This document shows positions 36,301 through 43,657 of a stretch of 64,000 nucleotides of DNA, one piece after another. The stretch comes from Sipunculus nudus (lineage: Eukaryota > Annelida > Sipuncula > Golfingiida > Sipunculidae). Each line of letters begins with the position of its first letter. The stretch's first letter is position 1. The stretch lies in NCBI GenBank assembly GCA_026874595.1, contig CM049308.1, forward strand, positions 18,412,001 to 18,476,000. Reading direction: 5' to 3'. The notes under the pieces are model-generated. The model was not told the origin of the DNA. It saw nothing but the letters and a program-made list of their open reading frames with translations, and searched no databases. Both the position numbers and the translations under genes were made by a program.

Positions 36301-37439
36301 GCTATGTTTCTTTTTTCCACTGTACCTAATAGTACCTACCATCTGTGACTATGGAGAGATAGACAACTTGTCTGTCTGTTTTTTTTTTATATATGATGTC
36401 CACAATGTGTACTTACCTTCTGTGACCAGGGAAAGGAATTTGTCTGCCAGTTGGTCTGCCTTCTCATGTTTTCTGTTTGTTATTTCCCCTGTGTACTCAC
36501 CTTCTGTGACCGTGGAGAGGAAGACAGCTTGTCTGCTAGTTTGTCTGCCTGCTCTTGTTCCTCAGTGTCCATGGCCTCCACAGCCTTGCGCTCCAGGTTG
36601 TCATGTATTCCTCTCAGTATCTTCTCCTTGGCACTTTCATACACTCCTGATCCATTCCTCTGACACAGGGTGCCCATCACTTCACCTGTTCATAATTACA
36701 TCATGTTACAGCATGTTTGAAACAGAATTGAATTTATTAAATATTTTTTTACTAGAGTTGTGCATGTTCAAGATAGCTCAAGTTAAGATATATTTAAATA
36801 TTTATGGATTTATTAATGAAACTATTTAAAATAATACTTCATAATACTTGTATTTTATACCTACTGTTTTTGCTTTTAAATTTATTTCTGAAAGGAAGTC
36901 CTTTTTAAATGAATACTACAAATTCCATGACAATTAAAATCTTAAATAATTCAATGATACATAAAACCTCAGTACTTTAATACCTCCTCTTTGACCGTTT
37001 TTACATTTAAATTGACTTCTGAAATTAGGTGCATATTTTTAAATTAAAATTCTACAATCCAATACTGCTATTAGTGATTTATTATGTTTTATTATTCTAA
37101 TTTATTCACGACTTATTAATATAATTTTGCTCCAATACCCGCGGCCAGACGAACTCTAGATTCTTTGTCTTCAAGAAGATTTAAAGCTGCGTCCTGCAAT
37201 TTTTCAGCAAAGTCATCTGTGCACTTGTCAGGGACGCTTAATGCCACTTTGGCGCCCATCAGGCCTCCATGTCTGACTTCCCATCTCTCATCTGATGAAC
37301 AGCACAGCTTCAGCAACTGTGCGTTGAATGCAAGCACTGCCTCACCATTTTCTGAATTCAGATATTTTACAGTCTCTTCGGCCCCCCGATCCCTCTCCAG
37401 TTTTGTTGAACTGCATAATAACTGCAGAATGACCTCCAT
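9269..37439 (-). CDS. HEAT/ARM-like helical-repeat protein, 677 aa, 17 exons
   Basis: Exons, in transcript order: 37139-37439, 36501-36685, 31763-31830, 30846-31006, 29592-29692, 28553-28662, 27243-27345, 26357-26443, 25632-25722, 24960-25011, 24649-24758, 23940-24109, 21247-21356, 12493-12634, 11014-11097, 10183-10292, 9269-9317. Every junction is GT-AG and every phase matches. The sum is 2,034 bases ending in TGA, 677 residues. Repeated helix-pair signatures (x-V-R-x-x-A/G-x) fall near residues 52-63, 93-106, 219-233, 270-285, 356-370, 398-411 and 439-453, as in HEAT repeats. A charged low-complexity insert lies at about 130-160 and a Gly/Lys-rich one at about 465-515. There is no signal peptide, membrane segment or catalytic motif. 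By family knowledge such proteins are usually scaffolds for protein complexes. The specific role is unknown. Exon edges are copied in introns 2 and 3. The gene is head to head with XRN2. Confidence 0.86.
9318..10182. other. HEAT gene intron 16
   Basis: AT-rich, with no exon or repeat recognised. Confidence 0.6.
10183..10292 (-). CDS. HEAT gene exon 16
   Basis: Acceptor TTGTAG|GGC, donor AG|GTGACA. It encodes residues 626-661, a Cys-Asp-Asn start and an Ala/Leu-rich helix pair. Confidence 0.9.
10742..10860. repeat. Intron 15 repeat with small inverted arms
   Basis: GACAGATGGACGGACAGAC leads into TACCATAATACGTCCCATC, answered by the inverse GATGGGCGTACCATAATA. The rest of intron 15 (10293-11013) shows nothing further. 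Confidence 0.6.
11014..11097 (-). CDS. HEAT gene exon 15
   Basis: Acceptor CTACAG|ATT, donor CTG|GTAAGT. Residues 598-625, phase 0 at both ends, a Lys-rich then Phe/Met-rich helix. Confidence 0.9.
11098..12492. other. HEAT gene intron 14 with a family 1 remnant
   Basis: A family 1 end signature (TTGCATAAGCTCACAGGTTT followed by GCTAAAAAG) lies near 12176-12207. The preceding 500 bases contain decayed family-like phrases. No exon was found. The 92- and 66-residue plus-strand frames here lack support. Confidence 0.5.
12493..12634 (-). CDS. HEAT gene exon 14
   Basis: Acceptor CTCCTAG|A, donor AACAG|GTAACA. Residues 550-597, a helix pair rich in Leu, Ala and Val with a Tyr-Arg-His-Tyr turn. Confidence 0.9.
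13480..14160 (+). repeat. Minisatellite with TTGGCAG/CTGCCAA arms and TATAAATA
   Basis: About six units share CTGCACTGAGTGAACTCTTG, CCTAATCTGA, the inverted TTGGCAG...CTGCCA arms and CTATAAATAGAT. They are the same family as 3060-3312. Confidence 0.75.
14400..16190. other. Segment without counterpart inside family 1 copy 2
   Basis: It has GC-rich patches, such as GCGCCGGTCGGGGGTTACC near 14700, and no open frame of note. I could not find paired ends for it, so its nature is open. Confidence 0.35.
17600..21059 (+). mobile_element. Family 1 copy 3, split by a family 2 insertion
   Basis: The left part ends at ...AACTCAGCCAA (17835). The right part resumes at ...AAAAATCACTGAACC (20253) and runs to the end signature GCTCACAGGTTCGCTAAAAA near 21040-21059. 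Joined, the two halves match the uninterrupted phrase ACTCGGCCAAAAATCAC found at 20741-20760, so the gap is an insertion. Confidence 0.7.
17836..20252 (-). mobile_element. Family 2 element, copy B, nested in family 1
   Basis: Read on the minus strand, it runs from AGCTCAGCTGACTTTCAGTC to TGACCCATGGGTCACTTG, 2,417 bases. Its inverted sister is 46156-48512. It holds a GTCCGTCC-like start, several blocks with AGGTCAAAGGTCA (19450-19930) and a long unique tail. The start region can fold back (AGCTCAGCTGACT against AGTCAGCTGAGC-like sequence), and the far end carries the palindrome GACCCATGGGTC. No protein frame is visible, so it is non-autonomous or decayed. Confidence 0.8.
21247..21356 (-). CDS. 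HEAT gene exon 13
   Basis: Acceptor TTGTAG|ATG, donor GG|GTAGGT. Residues 514-549 with a Gly/Arg-rich loop and a Cys-Met-Asp-His motif. A later AG gives another reading frame, but only this acceptor keeps phase 0 from exon 12 and phase 2 into exon 14. Confidence 0.85.
21587..22676. mobile_element. Terminal-inverted-repeat element, 1.09 kb
   Basis: The left end TACCGTATTTATTC and nine further bases match the inverse of the right end with one mismatch (21587-21609 against 22654-22676). The outer TA may be a duplicated target. No transposase is seen, so it is a MITE-like candidate inside HEAT intron 12. Confidence 0.65.
22677..23939. other. HEAT gene intron 12, remainder
   Basis: AT-rich, with no exon, tandem array or paired ends recognised. 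Confidence 0.5.
23940..24109 (-). CDS. HEAT gene exon 12
   Basis: Acceptor TACCAAG|GC, donor CAG|GTATGT. Residues 457-513: a short Ala/Ile/Leu helix, then a hydrophilic stretch rich in Glu, Lys and Gly that breaks the helical repeats. Confidence 0.9.
24649..24758 (-). CDS. HEAT gene exon 11
   Basis: Acceptor TTGCAG|G, donor TATG|GTGAGT. Residues 420-456 include Pro-Ser-Val-Arg-Gln-Gly-Ala-Ala, a textbook HEAT second-helix start. Confidence 0.93.
24960..25011 (-). CDS. HEAT gene exon 10
   Basis: Acceptor ATCAG|CTT, donor AAG|GTAAGT. Seventeen residues (403-419), Cys-rich, completing the helix begun in exon 9. Confidence 0.9.
25632..25722 (-). CDS. HEAT gene exon 9
   Basis: Acceptor CCCAG|ATT, donor GATG|GTAACT. 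Residues 373-402, ending in Trp-Pro-Val-Arg-Asp, a HEAT signature. Confidence 0.92.
26357..26443 (-). CDS. HEAT gene exon 8
   Basis: Acceptor TTACAG|GTT, donor AAG|GTCAGT. Residues 344-372, phase 0 at both ends, with His-Ala-Val-Arg-Glu-Ala-Ala. Confidence 0.92.
26444..27242. other. HEAT gene intron 7
   Basis: No repeat or exon recognised. The 123-residue plus-strand frame starting at 26991 is antisense to exon 7 for its last third and has no coding support. Confidence 0.55.
27243..27345 (-). CDS. HEAT gene exon 7
   Basis: Acceptor TTTGTAG|A, donor ACA|GTGAGA. Residues 309-343, beginning Tyr-Tyr-Val-Ala-Glu-Gly and ending in a His-rich segment. Confidence 0.9.
27870..27980. repeat. GGGTGACA-type short minisatellite
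   Basis: GGGTGACATTGGG, GGGTGACACTGG and similar words repeat at about 10-20 base spacing within HEAT intron 6. The rest of that intron shows nothing. Confidence 0.7.
28553..28662 (-). CDS. HEAT gene exon 6
   Basis: Acceptor CTTCAG|GTC, donor ACAG|GTATGG. Residues 273-308. The join with exon 5 restores Trp-Ser-Gln-Val-Arg-Leu-Ala-Ala, a strong HEAT motif that supports the pairing. Confidence 0.93.
29062..29358 (-). CDS. Coding-like ORF in HEAT intron 5, unassigned
   Basis: An open frame of 99 codons starts directly after an acceptor-like AATGTAG|ATT and ends in TAG at 29059-29061. Third positions in the middle (about 29170-29320) favour C, unlike the AT-rich intron, and it reads like real protein (hydrophilic, then an Ile-Asp-Trp-Leu-Gln segment). 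The acceptor phase is 0, as is the surrounding intron, so it could be an alternative terminal exon of the HEAT gene. It could also be a fossil of a mobile-element protein. I do not recognise it. Confidence 0.3.
29592..29692 (-). CDS. HEAT gene exon 5
   Basis: Acceptor ATTCAG|AT, donor CAG|GTAATA. Residues 239-272, including a Gly-Asp-Gln-Phe-Ala-Gln turn and ending Asn-Trp-Ser-Gln. Confidence 0.9.
30151..30748. repeat. 297-base direct tandem duplication in HEAT intron 4
   Basis: ATTATATCAGA...GCAAATTTTCC...GGGCCACATGGAACC and the next 250 bases recur at +297 with about 10% substitutions and a few indels. Confidence 0.85.
30846..31006 (-). CDS. HEAT gene exon 4
   Basis: Acceptor TTATCAG|G, donor ACAG|GTGATG. 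Residues 185-238 with Arg-Phe-Val-Arg-Glu-Thr-Gly, a HEAT signature. The first half of this exon and its acceptor are copied immediately upstream. Confidence 0.92.
31007..31225 (-). repeat. 72-base tandem copies of the exon 4 start and acceptor
   Basis: Copies of the exon 4 5' part (encoding Cys-Leu-Gln-His-Met-Ile-Val-Gly-Cys-Gly) and its upstream acceptor recur 72 and 144 bases into the intron, with a partial fourth copy near 31205-31225. The nearest copy keeps an intact CAG|G acceptor at 31078. The frame stays open through all copies, so its use would add 24 residues in frame. The next copy has lost CAGG (it reads CAAG). Confidence 0.85.
31763..31830 (-). CDS. HEAT gene exon 3
   Basis: Acceptor TTGTAG|AGA, donor ATGAA|GTAAGG. 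Residues 163-184, with His-Asp-Thr-Ala-Gly-Trp. The phase-2 join with exon 4 makes Lys. Confidence 0.88.
32550..33800 (+). repeat. Dimeric minisatellite, GGTGGCGCCACC cores, period ~279
   Basis: Cores lie near 32554, 32706, 32836, 32985, 33115, 33264, 33392, 33542 and 33669. After the first interval, spacings alternate at about 130 and 149 bases, and the two unit types carry different text after the core (CTGCCAC/AAAATC against AGTTTTGTGTATGAT). The array is therefore a higher-order dimer of about 279 bases. The 12-base core is a perfect palindrome. Confidence 0.85.
34188..34243. repeat. GTCTAGAC palindrome cluster
   Basis: Four GTCTAGAC words plus one TTCTAGAT fall within 55 bases, including the perfect palindrome TGTCTAGACGTCTAGACA at 34213-34230. 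Confidence 0.9.
35610..36500 (-). repeat. Tandem copies of the exon 2 end and 5' splice site
   Basis: About twelve units, spaced 60-96 bases, repeat the last ~40 bases of exon 2 with its donor. On the minus strand they read like GACAAG(T/C)TGTCTTCCTCTCC, then a variable TGATCACAG, then GGTA or GGTAAG. Units near 36407-36418 and 36235-36246 keep CAGAAG|GTAAGT, a stronger donor than the real exon's GTGAGT. Many units carry TGA where the exon has CGG. Plus-strand frames across the array are antisense artefacts. Confidence 0.9.
36501..36685 (-). CDS. HEAT gene exon 2
   Basis: Acceptor GAACAG|GT, donor AAG|GTGAGT. Residues 101-162: the end of a HEAT helix, then an acidic Glu/Gln/Asp stretch and a Ser-Ser-Ser-Pro-Arg tail that may be disordered. 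Confidence 0.92.
37139..37439 (-). CDS. HEAT gene exon 1, start codon
   Basis: The ATG is at 37437-37439. An upstream plus-strand CTGATTACTGATT gives early minus-strand stops, so this is the first Met of the open frame. It encodes residues 1-100, amphipathic helices with Trp-Glu-Val-Arg-His-Gly-Gly and Ser-Arg-Val-Arg-Leu-Ala-Ala. Donor GG|GTATTG, phase 1. Confidence 0.9.
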
Positions 37440-38040
37440 GTTTAGCTGATTACTGATTATCTCGTGATTGATACTTTTCGTAAATGTATATAACTTGATT
37501 TACAATGGGATCAGTTCCAAGCTCACATTGCGCAATGGTATAATTGTCCAATGTCTGAATTACGTAGCGCAATGTGTGGATCGGAAAGCAAAGCCAGTTT
37601 ATAATCATCTTATGACGATCAAGTTGGCAGTTCGAGTTAATTGTTCTCAAAGCACAATATAATTCATTAAAATAACAAATTCATGGACCAGAGTTTCATG
37701 ATATTTTTGTTTATTCGGCAATCTTTCGTATGCGTGTGATACCATAAGATTCACAAATGTTCGGGATTATCTTATTGCAAGTGAATAAATTTAAGCACGT
37801 GATTTGTACGAAAAGGTGAATGTTTTAATGGGGTTTGCGGCCTTCACCTTTGATAGTATCTCTAATAAAGGCGTCCGTTCATTGGATCATTGTGCCGGTC
37901 TCGTCCAATCAAATGTTTCATAACAACAGGTAACGACTTCCTGTACTCGTGCAGTGCAACTTGCAAACAAGCAGAAGCCACATGAGATAAAAGAAGCCGG
38001 CAACAATTGTATCTGAGTTTGATAGCTACATAGCATCAAT
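37440..38040. promoter_or_regulatory. Shared upstream region of HEAT gene and XRN2
   Basis: The two start codons face away from each other across 601 bases. An ATTGG at 37881-37885 and a CCAAT at 37905-37909 lie 20 bases apart in opposite orientations, typical of divergent housekeeping promoters. No TATA box stands out. A bidirectional promoter is inferred. Confidence 0.6.
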
Positions 38041-38115
38041 ATGGGAGTACCAGCGTTCTTTCGCTGGCTCAGCCGGAAATATCCAGCCATAGTTGTGCAT
38101 TGTGTTGAAGAAAAG
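38041..38115 (+). CDS. XRN2: XRN2 exon 1
   Basis: The start Met-Gly-Val-Pro-Ala-Phe-Phe-Arg-Trp is the hallmark XRN N-terminus, so the ATG is certain. Twenty-five codons, donor AAG|GTGAGA, phase 0. Confidence 0.98.
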
Positions 38116-38912
38116 GTGAGATGAAATTGTGATCTGAAAATTTTTCTTATTGACTGGATCTAAAAATAAAATAGTAAAAATAAAATTCGCTTTCCTCAAC
38201 TTGGCTCATGTCAGTGGCAGGGCCAGTGCACAATCAAACATGCTGTGCAGATTTACCCACGCATAATTAGCCGTTTCAAACTTCTACCACTAGGCGGCGT
38301 GCATGTTGGCGAAGATCGCTTCAGTGTTAGAATGAGTATTTATCTTAATTAATCAAAGTTTTTTCATCAAACTGTTACATTTAATGATGTCCTGAGTGGT
38401 TATTTACATGAAATGACCAGTAAGAGATCGTTACTAGCGAAAACAATTGAAGAATTCAACCCTTGTTCATGACGCCGCTTCATGTCAGAGTTGGCATGTC
38501 AGCATCAACAAGCTTCATTTCACTGATTAAAAACAGCCAATCCCGGTCACATCAGGAGAAAAAGTATAAATAATCGTATTCTACAAGTGTTGCCCTTCAC
38601 ACTAGTATATGTAAATAGGTTGCCCATTGTTATTTTTTAATTATTTTTGTATGATTTATATAGCTTAACTAGGGTTTTGTCAATCATTAATTGTGCAGGG
38701 TACCAGTCTAGTCCTGCTATATCTACAGAGATTTAAGGGCTTTTTAGTTACATTTTCACATTTCATGTTCATTAAATTCAGGCTTTTCAATACTTATGCA
38801 TATAAACACATCAGAGTATATATGTAATGGTATATACAGTATTTTAATTCTTATATTATACTATATTATATTATTTTTTTATTATATTGTTATGAAATAT
38901 TAATGTATAATA

Positions 38913-38944
<32 letters not shown>

Positions 38945-39038
38945 TAATGTATATATATATATATATAATATGTAACTTTAATATGTCAAAAATAAAAAAA
39001 TAACATACAATTTATATGTAAACAATATATGTCTGTAA

Positions 39039-39099
<61 letters not shown>

Positions 39100-39960
39100 T
39101 TAAAAATCATATATAGATGTAAATGTGCTTTATGTTATTCAAAATTCAGTGTGTGTGTGTTGTGTGTAAACATACTTTGGTTCTATACAGACAAATTTTA
39201 CAGTATGCAATCCCAGGCAATAACATGTCTGATCCACTTGAGGGTGGTGGTTACATGGTGGCCAACCTCATTAGCAGCTAGTTAAAATAGCACCAAGTCT
39301 AGAGCTATGGCAGACATCAAAGTATCAATGAGGGGTCAGTCAGTCATGTATAATGTAACAACAGATGTCTGGGCAGGTAGGTGACCAGCTTTTGCTCTAT
39401 GTTTGCTGCCTCATCATTAGGTCAATAATTGCCAAAACTGAAGATGGTTGTACACCACTCAGCTTTGTTAGGCCTGGTCAGTTTATAAATGTGAGATGAA
39501 TCTCCAATCATGAGTGATATCTTCTGTGACTGAAGCAGCAACATCAACTTGAAAAGCAAGCATTGAAGCAATACTTGGCTGAAAATTCAACATGACCCTT
39601 ACATAAGAAGAAAAAAAAGGTAAATGAATTTATTGTCTTATATAACTTTATTTGTATAATCAATTTTATGTTAATTATTTTCAAAAATAAAGATTACACA
39701 TAATGTGGTCATATAAAATTATTTAATTATTATATCTTTCATTTGTACACACATTATGAAATTCTAGGGTATTGTAGGATGATACTTAGATTATTTCAAA
39801 TTCATTACATAAAATGATACTAAAAGATTTGACATAAAACTTTTGGTATGAAGAACACTAATGTTTTTATGGGTTTTTAATAGGTGTAGGATTAAGTACC
39901 CCTGGACAAAATGATTCCTTGGGAAAAAGCCACCTACCTTAATGATAAAGAGGACAAAAG

Positions 39961-40023
<63 letters not shown>

Positions 40024-40646
40024 ATGTTTTATACATTTTACATTTGTACATATGTGATGTCTTTAACTGCTTAATCCAAAACATTCTTGAAAATCAATTA
40101 TGCTGAATATGTGTATATTTTGGGTTAGATATCCAAAAGCGGCATCAAATTTTACATCACATAGTTACATTAACAACAATAATAAAGTTATGAGAAAATT
40201 CAGCGTTATGTATTATTATCCGTGAAAATAATAATGTATATTAGGTGTTGTTATTTATAATGTTGATATCAGGGGACTCATTAATTATGTAAATATACAA
40301 TAATTTTTACTATGTTACTTGTGCAGTCTAACAGGTTTTTATTTATGATAAAAAAGTTATACGTAAAAATGGATGATTATTTTACATTACAGGTAACCAA
40401 TTTTAAAACAAGAAAAAGGAAAAAAACTTAAAAAAAACTGTACCTGGAGTACCTTGTTCCAGGTACAGGTATTTTAATTCTGGGTATAGGTACAGGTACA
40501 AGGTACTTCCTACTCATGACCTGCAGGTACATATACTCCGAAATGTGTATCAAGGTACAGGTACAAGTACCTGGCCCCTACCCTAATAAATATATATTTA
40601 TATATACACATATTTATATTGTATATATACATATATATATATATAT

Positions 40647-40688
<42 letters not shown>

Positions 40689-41687
40689 TATAGTCGATGT
40701 GCAAAATCAGTGAATGTGATTCACTCAGGCATTTCACAAAATGACTAGCTCTAGACTTGGTGCTATTTTAACTAGCTGCTAATGAGGTTTGCCACCATGT
40801 TACCACCACCCTCAAGTGGATCAAACATCCTAGAGCTGTAGAATGAGTTGTTGAGATTTGCATCTTAGTTGTAGGGTAAAACTGATCATTCATAAAATGC
40901 TCTATATTTACACTTATTGAATGTGCATATTTCTATGTCAAAACAAGGGAAATCAACCTTAATGAATAGTGCAAGACAATAATTGTAAATATAACAAAGG
41001 TGACAGCAGTAATATTGGTTGTTTATTTTAATATAACACATTCAGCACTATATTCTGGTGTATGTGTGCTTGTTATGTGTGGGTGATCAAGTGTGTGACC
41101 ATTTAAACTAGTGATCAGTATTTATCACTTCAATTATATAATACAGGTAAATACTCCTATTTAAATTTAAGTTTTTGATGCACTTCTGAGAACTTACAGA
41201 AAGAAAATATTTAAGCTGCATAACCAGACAGCCCGCACATATTCCGAGCATGGAATCAACTGGGCCAGTGTTTGCATTTAATAACAAATGGATCCTGGAA
41301 ACGCCTTAAAAGTTAAAACATATGTTAAGTATATGAATGGTATAAATAATTGATATAAAAACCTAGATTGATATAAATCAAACATATACATTTCAGCACA
41401 CACACACCTTTATGTATTTACTCGTGTTACATAACTAAACCAGTTTAATTTAAGAGGTGATTTATAAATATAAAAAAAATAAATTATTAAAAATGCACAA
41501 CATATTGGCACTCACACACACATGATATATGAAATTTGTAAGATATTTAATAATCACACACACAAAACATATGTACACTCATGTGTATTTGGAAAATAAT
41601 ATTGGTTTAGCTGTATGAACCAATAATCATTTTAAAATTATTTTACAATTTGCTTAAACCATTAGAAATGTCATTGAAATTATTCAA

Positions 41688-41742
<55 letters not shown>

Positions 41743-42007
41743 CATACAACAAATGAGGTACAAAAGTATCTAGTATTATTATTCTAATACAAATACTTAA
41801 TAGGCCTACATATCTGAAAGTTAGCTAACATTATCACTGGTACATATGGCCATGCATAAAAATTGAAACAATGTATACTTAAATATTTTCAAAACAAATA
41901 CGCATGTATAACTGAACATAATGGTGATTTCAGTCAAATAGCTGATATTTGAATAAAGAAAAAAATAAAATATAATTATTATAAAGAATTATATCTCAAA
42001 ATCACAC

Positions 42008-42055
<48 letters not shown>

Positions 42056-42143
42056 AAATTAAAATATTTGTATATGTGCACTGGAAAACACTTTTAATAT
42101 AGCAATACATATATATAATTTGAAAGCATGTTTAATTTTTCAA

Positions 42144-42204
<61 letters not shown>

Positions 42205-43591
42205 TATTGATACAGGTGTAAATAAACTATGACAATAGATATAGAATTTTCCATATGATACACACAAAGATTATATACCTTAAACATTTTAAAAATATTT
42301 TCAAATTCAGTTGAAATTAGTTGTATTTTAAACATAATAAAATAATAAATAAACCCTAAAATAAAACTTATATTATAACTTCTTATTAAAATCATTTGAA
42401 AAAGTATTTGAAAATATATGTTGTTAGGGTTTTGTGAGGCAATAAGAAGTGTATGAGGGCTTTAGGCCTTTTAATATGGGTTAACTTGATGTGTCATGAC
42501 AGCTAGTGATAAGCTCATGAGCAGGTTACAAGTCTATGAGTGATGTCATTTGTCCTTATCTCCTATTGGTTCTCTGCTGGGTCATGCCATATTCATGAGC
42601 TGATCATGTGATAGGCAAACAAATGCAGCCCCCATAGGAAAGTTTTGTATGTGCAGTGGTCATCATCAAAAATGAACATCTGTGATCTTTGACTTCTGAG
42701 TAAATTGTGTATTATGGTTCGTGAATTGGTTTTATTGGCGTGTTTCGTAGGAACCCCCATAACATCCTTTGTAACGTACCATTGCCATTTCCCAGAAATT
42801 TCCTGTGTGGATTATTGGGCTTGTGCAACCCCTGCCTGAGGGAATCCTAAAAACAGGTTGGGTAGGACTAAATACTGAAATACGCCAAAAACTGAAATAC
42901 ATGGGAAAACAGAATAATAACAACAACACCGAAATCACTGAAGTCACAGTCATTATCTCACAAATACACTGAAACAACATCCAAATACACCATTAATAAG
43001 ATTTGAAGGTATAATATATATTAATAAAATGCATATAAACATATATATATTATATATGAGTGTGTAATATATATATTTATTAATGGTAAATGCCTTATGA
43101 GATAACTCATACTTTAACAAATATTTGATCTAAATTGGTTGTGTGGCTTTATGTCATTAAGTTGTCCTTGAATTTTGATAAAATCCACTTTATGATATTT
43201 GAGAAATCTAGAAAAAAAGAGAGCACTAGAAGGAAATTGTTTATTTTGATATAAAATGCAAATTTGATTATTGGGCTTCGCGCAACCCCCACCTGAGCAT
43301 ACCATAATTGATTAAAGACGGATGATGTCAGACTAAATACCGAAATACACCAGAAAACAGCGAAATAACACTTCAGTAACACCGAAATACACAGAAATCA
43401 CAGTCATTATCACCAAATACACTAAAATAACTTCCAAATACACCAAAAATATGATTTAAAGGTATAATATGTAATTATAATATGCATATAAATATATATA
43501 TATATATATATACATATTTTGTTAAAGTATGAGTTATGTCATAAGGCATTCACCATTAATAAATATATATATATATATATATTACTCACAA

Positions 43592-43657
<66 letters not shown>

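Larger units (their letters stand above)
38919..43652. repeat. Cluster of (TA)n microsatellites
   Basis: Long TA runs lie at about 38919-38966, 39044-39092, 39994-40018, 40629-40685, 41692-41738, 42010-42052, 42149-42197, 43494-43512, 43563-43582 and 43605-43652. A 24-base C-run at 39961-39984 lies next to one. The density is far above that of the rest of the window. Confidence 0.95.

Noticed and set aside
35791-36829. Long overlapping plus-strand frames rich in Cys, Leu and Ser
   Set aside because: They read the antisense of the exon 2-edge tandem array, and their repeated protein text is only the repeat unit.
42147-42395. Minus-strand frame ending in a Tyr-Ile run
   Set aside because: The open frame depends on a TA microsatellite and AT-rich flank, with no splice or start support.
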